Source: an uncultured Bacillota bacterium (GTDB lineage Bacteria > Bacillota > Clostridia > Tissierellales > Tissierellaceae). Taken from it: DNA of 45,260 nucleotides. The stretch covers positions 1 through 45,260 of the forward strand of contig CALGAG010000244.1 in NCBI GenBank assembly GCA_937951995.1, read 5' to 3'. Position numbers and translations under genes: made by a program. Shown here one piece after another: positions 8,871 through 16,216 of this stretch. A model generated the notes under the pieces. The model was not told the DNA's origin. It worked only from the letters and a program-made list of their open reading frames with translations, and did no database searches. Each line of letters begins with the position of its first letter. Position 1 is the stretch's first letter.

Positions 8871-8900
8871 GTCCATAAAGTATGCATATGGACTAATTTT
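8871..8900 (+). terminator. Weak hairpin at the end of the pilus operon
   Basis: GTCCATA (8871-8877) pairs with TATGGAC (8887-8893) across a 9-nt loop and is followed by TAATTTT. It stands between the last pil gene and the efp promoter. The stem is AU-rich and the tail short, so termination is probably partial. Confidence 0.4.
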
Positions 8901-8903
8901 AGC

Positions 8904-8932
8904 TTGTTACAGTGCCCTTATACTGGTATAAT
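8904..8932 (+). promoter_or_regulatory. SigA-type promoter for efp
   Basis: TTGTTA (8904-8909) and TATAAT (8927-8932) are 17 bp apart, preceded by an AT-rich tract. The predicted start is near 8939, giving a ~54-nt leader before efp. It separates efp transcription from the pilus operon. Confidence 0.75.
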
Positions 8933-8992
8933 ATTTACTATACGGGGGATTTTGATCTTTCAATTTTGAAATATTGAACAGGAGGGAATAGA

Positions 8993-9550
8993 TTGATTCA
9001 AGCGGGAGATTTTAGAAATGGAATAACATTTGTTATGGATGGTCAGGTTTTTCAGATAGTTGATTTCCAGCATGTAAAGCCTGGAAAAGGGGCGGCATTT
9101 GTAAGAACCAAGCTTAGAAACGTTATAAATGGTGGATTCAAGGAGGTTACCTTCAATCCATCTGAGAAATTTGAGAAGGCTGTCATTGAAACAAAGGAAA
9201 TGCAGTACCTTTATTCAGATGGTGAGCTGTACTACTTTATGGACAATGAAACATACGAGCAGATTCCTTTGGAAAGGGATTCAGTCGAGGATGCGATTAT
9301 GTACCTTAGGGAGAATGACATTGCCACAATAAGATTCTACCAGGGCAAGGCATTTGATGTGTCTCCACCTAACTTTGTGGAGCTTGAGGTAACTGAAACC
9401 GAGCCTGGAGTCAAGGGAGACACTGCACAGGGAGCAACAAAGGCAGCTGTATGTGAAACTGGTGTTACCATCTATGTTCCTCTTTTTGTGAACACAGGTG
9501 ATGTTATAAAAATTGACACAAGGACCGGAGAGTATCTGTCCAGAGTTTAA
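8993..9550 (+). CDS. efp: Elongation factor P
   Basis: EF-P binds between the ribosomal P and E sites and relieves stalling at consecutive prolines. The KOW-like N-terminal domain contains the KPGKGAAF loop with the tip lysine at residue 32, which is the residue modified in many bacteria. Two OB domains follow, and the C-terminal GDVIKIDTRTGEYLSRV is the usual ending. Length (185) is canonical. Translation starts at TTG 8993, supported by GGAGGG at 8981-8986 with 6-nt spacing; no ATG is suitably placed. Confidence 0.97.
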   Translation: MIQAGDFRNGITFVMDGQVFQIVDFQHVKPGKGAAFVRTKLRNVINGGFKEVTFNPSEKFEKAVIETKEMQYLYSDGELYYFMDNETYEQIPLERDSVEDAIMYLRENDIATIRFYQGKAFDVSPPNFVELEVTETEPGVKGDTAQGATKAAVCETGVTIYVPLFVNTGDVIKIDTRTGEYLSRV

Positions 9551-9563
9551 AGGAGGGGTTAAA

Positions 9564-9935
9564 ATGGAATATTTATTTCAAAAGGTATCTTATCTAAAGG
9601 GTCTTGCAGACGGCCTGGGAATTGATGAGTCGACCAAGGAAGGCAAGCTTCTGATGGCTATCGTTGAAACGCTTGAGGAATTTGCTGAGGTTATGGAGGA
9701 AGTAGTTGAGGACCAGATCGATCTTGAGGAGTACGTTAACTTTATCGATGAGGACCTGGCAGACGTAGAGGATGACGTCTACGGCGATGAGGAAGACTTC
9801 TACTTTGACGAGGATTTTGATTTCGACGATTTCGATGACTGTTGTGACGACGAAGGCTGCAATTGCTACAAGGGTCATGACGAGGATGAGGATTTGTTCG
9901 AGGATGAAGACAGTGATGAGGACAGTGACGAGTAG
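9564..9935 (+). CDS. CD1247-type N-terminal-domain protein with acidic, cysteine-containing tail
   Basis: The first ~55 residues (MEYLFQKVSYLKGLADGLGI onward) resemble the small conserved clostridial protein usually encoded just after efp and described only by its C. difficile CD1247 N-terminal domain. The rest is extremely acidic (runs of Asp/Glu) with a cysteine cluster, CC..EGCNC, possibly a remnant metal site. Length is 123 residues. AGGAGGGG at 9551-9558 supports ATG 9564. Molecular function is unknown. It is probably cotranscribed with efp and is followed by a strong terminator. Confidence 0.75.
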   Translation: MEYLFQKVSYLKGLADGLGIDESTKEGKLLMAIVETLEEFAEVMEEVVEDQIDLEEYVNFIDEDLADVEDDVYGDEEDFYFDEDFDFDDFDDCCDDEGCNCYKGHDEDEDLFEDEDSDEDSDE

Positions 9936-9944
9936 CAATCAGAT

Positions 9945-9970
9945 GCCTAAAGCTTAGCTTTAGGCTTTTT
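9945..9970 (+). terminator. Intrinsic terminator after the efp unit
   Basis: A 9-bp perfect stem (GCCTAAAGC at 9945-9953 with GCTTTAGGC at 9957-9965) has a TTA loop and is followed by five T. It closes the efp unit immediately before the asp23 promoter. Confidence 0.88.
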
Positions 9971-9987
9971 CTCTGGATAAGGCTGTA

Positions 9988-10016
9988 TTGTAATGGGCAA
10001 GCCGCTTTGTTATAAT
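9988..10016 (+). promoter_or_regulatory. SigA-type promoter for the asp23-nusB-xse-ispA operon
   Basis: TTGTAA (9988-9993) and TATAAT (10011-10016) are 17 bp apart, with a predicted start near 10023. It lies just after the terminator at 9945-9970 and 34 nt before asp23. No further terminator is visible until the OLE RNA, so the genes from asp23 to ispA are probably one transcript. Confidence 0.77.
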
Positions 10017-10049
10017 ATGGTATACGTACTATTGAATAGGGGTGTTGAT

Positions 10050-10436
10050 ATGTCTGAAAAGGACCACATGGAGTATATTGAGAACGGAAGCATACAAATA
10101 TCAAATGAAGTCATTGCAACCATAGCAGGAACAGCTGCCATGGAGGTGGAGGGTGTGGTTGGAATGACCAGCAATCTGGCAGGAGGCATTTCAGAGCTCC
10201 TTGGCAAGAAGAATCCTGGCAAGGGAGTCAAGGTGGAAATACGGGACAAGGAAGTGACAATTGAGATGCATCTGACCCTTGAATACGGAGCCAAGCTAAA
10301 TGATGTTGGCATCAAGGTCCAGGAGGCAACAAAAAGTGCAATTGAGACCATGACTGACCTTACGGTCAAATCAGTAAATGTTCACATTGAAGGAATCAGC
10401 CGCAGCAGAAGTGACGAGTCAGATTCTAAAATATAG
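10050..10436 (+). CDS. Asp23/Gls24 family envelope stress response protein
   Basis: The 128-residue product contains the Asp23 core: SIQISNEVIATIAGTAAMEV near the N-terminus, GVKVEIRDKEVTIEMHLTLEYG in the middle, and VNVHIEGI at the end. Asp23 proteins are membrane-associated through partners and respond to cell-wall stress. In Clostridia this gene normally precedes nusB, as here. ATG 10050 lies downstream of the promoter and is preferred over upstream in-frame codons that would overlap it. In spore-formers the spoIIIA operon normally lies just upstream of this gene; here it is absent. Confidence 0.92.
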   Translation: MSEKDHMEYIENGSIQISNEVIATIAGTAAMEVEGVVGMTSNLAGGISELLGKKNPGKGVKVEIRDKEVTIEMHLTLEYGAKLNDVGIKVQEATKSAIETMTDLTVKSVNVHIEGISRSRSDESDSKI

Positions 10437-10464
10437 TTGAAATATATATACTAAGGAGTAAAAA

Positions 10465-10875
10465 ATGGGAAGAAAACAAGCAAGAGAAGGCGCCATGCAG
10501 CTGCTTTTCCAGATGTCAAGCAATGAGGATTTCACCAAGGAGACCCTCCAGACCTTTCTGGACAACTTTTCCTATGACAAAGGGGAAAGTGAATATATCA
10601 GAACTGTAATAGAGGGTGTTATGGACAATCGTGAAGAGATAGACCGGTCAATAGAGGAAAACCTTCAGGGATGGTCCCTGGACAGGATTGCGAGGGTAGA
10701 CCTTGCGACCCTTAGACTGGCCATATTTGAGATTCAGCATATGGCTGACATACCTGTGGAGGTTTCAATAAATGAAGCAATTGAAATTGCCAAGAAATAC
10801 AGCACAGACGAATCATACAAATATGTAAACGGAGTACTGGGTGGATTTGTAAGGTCCATGAATAAGGATGAATGA
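10465..10875 (+). CDS. nusB: Transcription antitermination factor NusB
   Basis: NusB is an all-helical RNA-binding protein that acts with NusE (S10) at boxA in rRNA antitermination. Family features are the start MGRKQAREGAMQLLFQM, the segment LDRIARVDLATLRLAIFE and the C-terminal VSINEAIEIAKKYSTDESYK. Length (136) is normal. AAGGAG at 10453-10458 supports ATG 10465. It overlaps the next gene by 8 nt. Confidence 0.97.
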   Translation: MGRKQAREGAMQLLFQMSSNEDFTKETLQTFLDNFSYDKGESEYIRTVIEGVMDNREEIDRSIEENLQGWSLDRIARVDLATLRLAIFEIQHMADIPVEVSINEAIEIAKKYSTDESYKYVNGVLGGFVRSMNKDE

Positions 10876-11809
10876 TCTTTACCTTGGGATTGATACCAGC
10901 AACTACACCACCTCCATTGCAATAGTCGACCAATATGGTGAGATTATTGAGGACATAAGAAGGCCTCTTGAAGTGGAAAGGGGAAGCAAGGGGCTCCGTC
11001 AGCAGGAGGCCCTCTTTCAGCATATTAAGAACCTTCCTCTGCTGATTGAAGAACTTTCAACGGACCTGTCCCACATAAGGGCAATTGGGGTGAGTACAAG
11101 ACCAAGAAATGTCCAGGGCTCCTATATGCCAGTATTTCTTGCTGGAGAGAACGCCGGAAGGATCCTTTCCAGATCACTTAATGTACCCATGAGAAGATTC
11201 TCCCACCAGGAGGGTCACATTGGAACCTGTCTGCTGGGAAGTCTTGATGATGAGAGTTTTCTATCCATTCATCTTTCAGGAGGTACAACAGAGCTTGTCC
11301 ATACACTTAACAACCGGGACAACCTTATGACCAAGGTTGTTGGAGGCAGTCTTGATATCAGCATGGGTCAGCTTATAGACAGGATTGGGGTCCATTTGGG
11401 CTTGGATTTTCCTTGTGGCAGGGAACTTGACAGGATGTCAGAGGGAGGCAAGCCTATAGATAGAAGGATTCGGTCCAATATGAATGATGGCTGGGTAAAC
11501 CTGTCCGGATATGAGAATCTTTTCACAAGGCTTCTTGATGAAAAAGGCCACTCCAGGGAGGATATTATCTACACCTTGTTCCACCAGCTAGGTGAGATTA
11601 TCGTGGACCTCATAAAACATGCCAAGGGACGTAACCTGGTCAACAAGGTATACCTTGTGGGTGGAGTGTCTGCAAACACCATAATCAGAAGGAGATTGGC
11701 CCATGAAGAAATTGATGTTGAGATAGGTTTTCCAAGGATGGACCTGTCCACAGACAATGCAGTTGGAGTTGCATACCTTGCAGCCTGGAAAAAAGGATGG
11801 GAGGAATAG
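10868..11809 (+). CDS. TsaD/Kae1-like ASKHA-fold protein (paralogue at the nusB-xseA locus)
   Basis: The protein has the Kae1/TsaD fold: LGIDTSNYTTSIAIVD at the N-terminus, the metal-ligand motif HQEGH (H113, H117), the nucleotide loop LSGGTTEL (about 136-143), GGVSANTIIRRRL, and a C-terminal STDNAVGVAY with the usual metal-ligand Asp. TsaD makes the t6A37 tRNA modification with TsaB and TsaE, but the typical bacterial gene is not located between nusB and xseA. This copy belongs to a clostridial group often labelled O-sialoglycoprotein endopeptidase. Whether it makes t6A or does something else is open. It overlaps nusB by 8 nt and abuts xseA. Confidence 0.82.
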   Translation: MNDLYLGIDTSNYTTSIAIVDQYGEIIEDIRRPLEVERGSKGLRQQEALFQHIKNLPLLIEELSTDLSHIRAIGVSTRPRNVQGSYMPVFLAGENAGRILSRSLNVPMRRFSHQEGHIGTCLLGSLDDESFLSIHLSGGTTELVHTLNNRDNLMTKVVGGSLDISMGQLIDRIGVHLGLDFPCGRELDRMSEGGKPIDRRIRSNMNDGWVNLSGYENLFTRLLDEKGHSREDIIYTLFHQLGEIIVDLIKHAKGRNLVNKVYLVGGVSANTIIRRRLAHEEIDVEIGFPRMDLSTDNAVGVAYLAAWKKGWEE

Positions 11810-11810
11810 T

Positions 11811-13022
11811 ATGAGACCATTGATGGTAAGTGAAGTTAATCAGTACATAAAGAAGCTTATTGGGAGCGATATGCTCCTTAATTCAATCCAGATCGAGGGC
11901 GAGATTTCAAACTACACCCACCACTACAGTGGACACATGTATTTCAGTCTAAAGGATGAAAAGAGCAGGATCAGATGTGTCATGTTCAAGGGTGACAATG
12001 CAAGTGTTGACTTCAGGCCCAAGGATGGATCCAAGGTCACAGTGACTGGGAGCATTTCCGTATATGAGAAGGACGGAAGCTACCAGGTCTATGTAAGGAA
12101 GATGGAGAAGCAGGGAATAGGGGACCTTTACAAGGCTTTTAACATCTTGAAGGACAAGCTCCAGGAGGAGGGCCTCTTCGATTCCCAGTACAAGCTGGAC
12201 CTGCCGGCCTTTCCCAAGAAAATTGGAGTTGTAACTTCATCAACTGGGGCTGCCGTTAGGGATATTGTCAGTATTCTGAAAAGAAGGTACCCACCTGTAA
12301 AGATTGTGGTCTATCCTGCCCTGGTACAGGGAGACGGGGCACCCTCAAGCATCATCAGGGGCCTTGAAACCCTTGACAGGATGGATGATGTTGACCTTAT
12401 CATCACAGGTCGTGGAGGCGGATCAATGGAGGAGCTTTTTGCCTTCAATGATGAAAAGCTGGCAAGGTGCATCTTCAACCTCAAGACTCCTGTTATATCA
12501 GCTGTAGGCCACGAATCAGACTTTACAATAGCTGACCTGGTTGCAGATGTTAGGGCTTCGACCCCTTCGGCTGCAGCGGAGCTTGCTGTCCCGGACAGGG
12601 AGACCCTTCTTGAAGACCTTAGGAATATTGGCTGGACACTTGAGAGAACAATCCAAGGTACCATAGGCAATGAAAGGGCAAGACTCATGTCCTGTAACAG
12701 GACACTGTTCTTCCTAAATCCCGAGCAGAGGATCATGGACAGGAAGCTTGAGCTTGACAACACCTTCAGGATTCTGCATCATACAATGGAAAAGAGGCTG
12801 ATGAAGGAAGAAAGGAAACTTTCCAGCCTGGGAAACAGATTGCAGCTTGCAAATCCTGAGGCCATACTTGAAAAAGGATACAGTATTGTCACCGACCACC
12901 TGGGAAGGGTCAGAAGGGGTGTATCTGAAATTGAAAAGGATGAACGGCTATATATCAGTATGAAAGATGGAAGGCTTGATATTTTGGTTGTTGATAAGGA
13001 GGATAAGGATGGATACCAATAA
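11811..13022 (+). CDS. xseA: Exodeoxyribonuclease VII large subunit
   Basis: ExoVII degrades single-stranded DNA from both ends. The N-terminal OB fold (about residues 1-100, including SGHMYFSLKDEKSRIRCVMF) is followed by the catalytic domain with KIGVVTSSTGAAVRDI, ITGRGGGSMEELFAFNDE and SAVGHESDFTIADLVADVRASTP. A helical region and the C-terminal KGYSIV segment complete it. Length is 403 residues. GGGAGG at 11799-11804 with 6-nt spacing selects ATG 11811. It overlaps xseB by 14 nt. Confidence 0.96.
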   Translation: MRPLMVSEVNQYIKKLIGSDMLLNSIQIEGEISNYTHHYSGHMYFSLKDEKSRIRCVMFKGDNASVDFRPKDGSKVTVTGSISVYEKDGSYQVYVRKMEKQGIGDLYKAFNILKDKLQEEGLFDSQYKLDLPAFPKKIGVVTSSTGAAVRDIVSILKRRYPPVKIVVYPALVQGDGAPSSIIRGLETLDRMDDVDLIITGRGGGSMEELFAFNDEKLARCIFNLKTPVISAVGHESDFTIADLVADVRASTPSAAAELAVPDRETLLEDLRNIGWTLERTIQGTIGNERARLMSCNRTLFFLNPEQRIMDRKLELDNTFRILHHTMEKRLMKEERKLSSLGNRLQLANPEAILEKGYSIVTDHLGRVRRGVSEIEKDERLYISMKDGRLDILVVDKEDKDGYQ

Positions 13023-13263
13023 ACTGTCATATGAAGAGGGAATGAAACTTTTGGAAGACCTGCTTGAGGACCTTGAAAAGGATGAAATGAAGCTGGACCA
13101 GACGATTGCGAAATTCAAGGAGGCCATGAAGGTTTATGACCACTGCAATAATATACTCACCAAGGCTGAGGGAGAGGTGAGGATGATTCTTGACAAGGGT
13201 GACTCCATTAAGGAAATCGAGTTTCCTGAATTGAACACGGAGGAAAATGATGACGAATTCTAA
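13009..13263 (+). CDS. xseB: Exodeoxyribonuclease VII small subunit
   Basis: This 84-residue helical protein binds the long helices of XseA. It shows the family pattern LSYEEGMKLLEDLLEDLEKDEMKLDQTIAKFKEAMKVYDHC. AAGGAGG at 12996-13002 gives a 6-nt spacing to ATG 13009. Its start lies inside the end of xseA and its end overlaps the ispA start, consistent with coupled translation. Confidence 0.95.
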   Translation: MDTNKLSYEEGMKLLEDLLEDLEKDEMKLDQTIAKFKEAMKVYDHCNNILTKAEGEVRMILDKGDSIKEIEFPELNTEENDDEF

Positions 13264-14104
13264 GGACATAAAGGAATACCTTGAGCTGATAGACCATTGT
13301 CTAAGGGAGGCTGTAAAGGCCGGCAACCCTTATGAAAAGGACCTGGAAGAGACAATGGAATACAGCTTGTTTACAGGTGGTAAGAGACTTAGGCCACTGA
13401 TGACACTAAAGGCATACGAGATGTACGATAGCTATATACACAATGCCATGCCATATGCTCTGGCAATTGAGATGATACATACCTACTCACTGATCCATGA
13501 TGACTTACCGGCAATGGATGACGATGACTTCAGGAGGGGGAAAGAGACATGCCACAAGAAATTTGGGGAGGCAATGGCAATCCTTACAGGGGATTCACTG
13601 TTAAACCTTGCCTATCAGACATTACTTAAGACAGCCTTGTCCTGCAAGGACAACAGGGCAGTCAGGGCAGGCTATGAGATCGCCAAGGCATCCGGACATT
13701 CAGGGATGATAGGGGGTCAGGTCCTGGATATAAAGGGCGAGGATGAAAAAATGTCAGAGGAGGACCTCTTCCAGATGTACAGGGGGAAAACAGCTGCCCT
13801 AATACAGGCAAGCATCCTTTCAGGTGCAATTGCAGGTGGCGGTTCGGATGGGGATATTGAAGCCTTGAGAGCCTTCGGCGAGAAGCTTGGAATCGCCTAC
13901 CAGTTGCAGGATGATTTTCTAGACCTTCAGGAGGACAGTGAAATCCAAAAAAGTACCTACCTGAGCTTCCATGGCCAGGAGGAAACCATGGAAATGATTC
14001 TAGCAATGAGCGATGAAGCTATTTCAATACTCAAGGGTCTGGACCATCTAGACACCCGGTTTTTCCAGGACCTTACATTGGAACTTATCCACAGGGATGT
14101 CTAG
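13250..14104 (+). CDS. ispA: Geranylgeranyl/farnesyl diphosphate synthase (polyprenyl synthase)
   Basis: The enzyme condenses IPP with allylic diphosphates to make C15-C20 prenyl chains. It has the first aspartate-rich motif in LIHDDLPAMDDDDFRRGK, the second in YQLQDDFLDL, plus GGKRLRP near residue 42 and GQVLDIKGE. Length (284) is usual for bacterial IspA. GGAGG at 13239-13243 favours ATG 13250 over ATG 13247. In relatives ispA is commonly followed by dxs; here OLE RNA and oapA come instead. It ends 5 nt before the OLE promoter -35. Confidence 0.95.
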   Translation: MTNSKDIKEYLELIDHCLREAVKAGNPYEKDLEETMEYSLFTGGKRLRPLMTLKAYEMYDSYIHNAMPYALAIEMIHTYSLIHDDLPAMDDDDFRRGKETCHKKFGEAMAILTGDSLLNLAYQTLLKTALSCKDNRAVRAGYEIAKASGHSGMIGGQVLDIKGEDEKMSEEDLFQMYRGKTAALIQASILSGAIAGGGSDGDIEALRAFGEKLGIAYQLQDDFLDLQEDSEIQKSTYLSFHGQEETMEMILAMSDEAISILKGLDHLDTRFFQDLTLELIHRDV

Positions 14105-14109
14105 AAATA

Positions 14110-14138
14110 TTGATATTTTGAGTAAAACATGATATAAT
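14110..14138 (+). promoter_or_regulatory. Dedicated SigA-type promoter of the OLE RNA
   Basis: TTGATA (14110-14115) and TATAAT (14133-14138) are separated by 17 bp and lie in the 44-nt gap right after the ispA stop. The predicted start is near 14145, four nt before the 5' strand of the closing helix of the RNA. This is one of the best-matching promoters in the window, suggesting abundant RNA. Confidence 0.85.
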
Positions 14139-14144
14139 CAGCTT

Positions 14145-14760
14145 AGTTAATGGTGGTACAGTATTCTAGTCAGCACAACTATTCTTGAAGGCGGGGCTAA
14201 AAATCCGTCAAAGGGCATATCGATGAAGTTCTTTATGTGTGGCTTGAGACGCCCAGTCTTGGGTCTTCATAAGGAGTAAGAAGGATGGGGCGATCTGCAA
14301 TGGCATGCAGGCGTGGACCCTACCTTCGTGGAGACATTGCAGGGTGATAAATAGTACCCTGTAGTGATAAACCTGCAAGACATAAATTTTTAATTAAAAG
14401 TGCAGAGTAGCCTGCCTTGAGTGGAGTAGCGCGGATGATAAGTTCGACTTGGCATAACCAGGGCCCGGTTTTGACAGGTTTTGTTATCGAAACCTAATCT
14501 GCAAAAGAGGCTAGGGAATAGAATGGCTGTTGAGGAAAACTCCTAGACTGTTCATAATGAGGTAATCGGAGGATTACAGTGCGGACTAAGTGGTAATCCA
14601 GTTCTACTTTTGGCAACAGGGTAGTGGAGAGATGAAAGGGAAACCGCTGAGCTGGCGACAGGCAGTTCTTTCCAGGGAAATCCTGCTGGACCTAAAGCCG
14701 TAAGATTTACTCAGATTACTACCACATTATTGGGCTGATAGCTTTGCTATCAGCTTTTTT
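14145..14760 (+). ncRNA. ole: OLE RNA (Ornate Large Extremophilic RNA)
   Basis: A ~615-nt segment without a good reading frame runs from a strong promoter to a strong terminator, between ispA and a small polytopic membrane protein. Length, position among isoprenoid/xse/nusB genes and the downstream OapA-type gene are the hallmarks of OLE RNA, a ~610-nt structured RNA of anaerobic and extremophilic Firmicutes that forms a membrane RNP. Visible helices include a closing pairing of the 5' end (AAT-G-GTGGTA from 14149) with the 3' end (TACCAC-ATT just before the terminator), CTGCAATG/CATTGCAG (14295-14302/14335-14342) and GGATTAC/GTAATCC (14571-14577/14593-14599). In Halalkalibacterium halodurans the RNP affects tolerance of cold, short-chain alcohols and Mg2+. 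It lacks RNase P, tmRNA and group II intron signatures. Confidence 0.92.
14734..14760 (+). terminator. Intrinsic terminator at the 3' end of OLE RNA
   Basis: GCTGATAGC (14734-14742) pairs perfectly with GCTATCAGC (14746-14754) around a TTT loop and is followed by six T. It ends 28 nt before the oapA start, so the RNA can be released as a discrete transcript, and oapA would depend on read-through or processing. Confidence 0.88.
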
Positions 14761-14788
14761 AATACTTATAGGGAGTTGGGGGAAAGAG

Positions 14789-15403
14789 ATGGCCAAGAAG
14801 GAAGATGAGAGTTTTTACATAAAATACAATATGCGATGGGTGTTGTTTATAACCTTCTGGACGTTTGTTCTTGCCATTGGAATTTCAGTTATTGCTGAAA
14901 ATCTGGTACAGAATCTCGATGTCCTTTTTGCATTTATAACACTATTGATTATCATATTCATAGGTATACTATTTGATACCATAGGGATTGCTGTTACTGC
15001 AGCCAGTGAGAAGCCCTTTCATGCCATGGCAGCAAACAAGATCGACCAGGCTAGAACAGCCATAAAGCTTGTAAGAAACTCAAGCCAGGTGAGCAACTTC
15101 TGCAATGACGTAATCGGAGACATAAGCGGGATCATCTCAGGTACGGTTGCTGCAAGCATAATTTTCAGACTTGTGACCATTGTAGGGATTGCAGATGGTA
15201 CAGTGCTTACCATACTCTTGACGGCCTTTACTGCCGCTTTGACCGTGGGTGGAAAGGGAGTCGGAAAATCAATTGCACAGTACCACCATGAGCATATAAT
15301 ATACCAGGTGGCTAGAGTGGTGAACCTTACGGAGAAGGTCCTTAAGGTTGAGATATTTGCAACCAAGAAGAGGGCCAAGGAAAAGAACGGCAAGGAGAAA
15401 TAG
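14789..15403 (+). CDS. oapA: OLE-associated membrane protein OapA
   Basis: This 204-residue polytopic protein has about four membrane helices (about 17-36, 44-63, 116-136, 141-158) and a basic C-terminus rich in Lys/Arg (KRAKEKNGKEK), suited to RNA contact. The segment after TM2 (FDTIGIAVTAASEKPFHAMA) resembles DUF21/CNNM-type membrane domains, as reported for OapA. OapA binds OLE RNA and places it at the membrane. The start is ATG 14789, behind a purine-rich GGGAGTTGGGGGAAAG; upstream in-frame codons fall inside the OLE terminator. Identification rests on topology, motif and adjacency to the RNA. It abuts tlyA. Confidence 0.88.
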   Translation: MAKKEDESFYIKYNMRWVLFITFWTFVLAIGISVIAENLVQNLDVLFAFITLLIIIFIGILFDTIGIAVTAASEKPFHAMAANKIDQARTAIKLVRNSSQVSNFCNDVIGDISGIISGTVAASIIFRLVTIVGIADGTVLTILLTAFTAALTVGGKGVGKSIAQYHHEHIIYQVARVVNLTEKVLKVEIFATKKRAKEKNGKEK

Positions 15404-15404
15404 G

Positions 15405-16202
15405 ATGGAAAAGAAAAGAGCAGATGTGATTCTATTTGAGAAGGGTCTGGTGGAATCCAGGGAAAAAGGGAAAAGGATAATCATGGAAGGGTCTGTCTTT
15501 ATTGGCGATAGCCGGGTTGACAAGCCAGGTGAGAAGTACTCCATGGATGTTGACATAAAAATAAGGAGCAATCCCTTAAAGTATGTAAGCCGTGGGGGCT
15601 TGAAGCTTGAAAGGGCCATGGCAGCCTTTGACCTGGACCTTCATGAAAGTGTGTGCATGGATATGGGGGCATCAACAGGTGGATTTACAGACTGCATGCT
15701 CCAATCTGGAGCAAGGAAGGTCTACTCCGTTGATGTGGGTTACGGCCAGCTTGACTGGAAGCTTAGGAGCGACCCCCGTGTGGTTGTTCATGAAAGGACA
15801 AATATCAGACACATGGATACTGATACCATACCTGACAGGATGGATTTCATTTCCATTGATGTGAGCTTTATAAGCCTTAGGCTTATTCTACCGGTGGCCT
15901 TCAAACTCCTTAAGGAGGAAGGAGCTCTTGTAGCCCTTGTGAAGCCCCAGTTTGAAGCCGGCAGGGACAAGGTGGGCAAGAAGGGAATTGTCAGGGAAAA
16001 ATCCACCCACAGGGAAGTGGTGGACAATGTAATTGCCTTTTCCAGGGACATTGGATTCTACCCCCATGGGTTGACCTTTTCACCCATCACAGGGACCACT
16101 GGTAACATTGAATTTTTGCTTCTCCTAAAAAAGGTAGAGGCAGGCATGGATGAAAGGGAGATCGACCAGGTTATTGAAGAGGCACACGAAAACCTTAAAT
16201 AG
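15405..16202 (+). CDS. tlyA: TlyA family 16S/23S rRNA 2'-O-methyltransferase
   Basis: TlyA proteins 2'-O-methylate rRNA. The N-terminal S4 domain (about residues 1-60) is followed by an FtsJ-type SAM-dependent domain: KYVSRGGLKLERAM, MGASTGGFTDCMLQSGA (SAM loop), DVGYGQLDWKLR, SIDVSFISL and VALVKPQFEAGR. Length is 265 residues. AAGGAG at 15392-15397 supports ATG 15405, only one base after the oapA stop. The NAD kinase and argR genes commonly found between tlyA and recN are absent. Confidence 0.95.
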   Translation: MEKKRADVILFEKGLVESREKGKRIIMEGSVFIGDSRVDKPGEKYSMDVDIKIRSNPLKYVSRGGLKLERAMAAFDLDLHESVCMDMGASTGGFTDCMLQSGARKVYSVDVGYGQLDWKLRSDPRVVVHERTNIRHMDTDTIPDRMDFISIDVSFISLRLILPVAFKLLKEEGALVALVKPQFEAGRDKVGKKGIVREKSTHREVVDNVIAFSRDIGFYPHGLTFSPITGTTGNIEFLLLLKKVEAGMDEREIDQVIEEAHENLK

Positions 16203-16216
16203 ATGGAGGTAGGCTT

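Noticed and set aside
9594..9938. Minus-strand frames opposite the acidic protein
   Set aside because: The repetitive Asp/Glu codons produce long open antisense frames of low-complexity hydrophobic or basic composition. No family or start signal is seen.
14145..14760. RNase P RNA, tmRNA or a group II intron
   Set aside because: The segment has a GAGGAAAACTCC stretch that looks briefly like RNase P, but the other universal RNase P blocks are absent. There is no tmRNA tRNA-like end or tag frame and no intron domain V. Size and neighbours fit OLE RNA.
14744..14788. Upstream N-terminal extension of OapA
   Set aside because: The in-frame codons from 14744 overlap the OLE terminator hairpin and lack a ribosome site; ATG 14789 has a purine-rich site.
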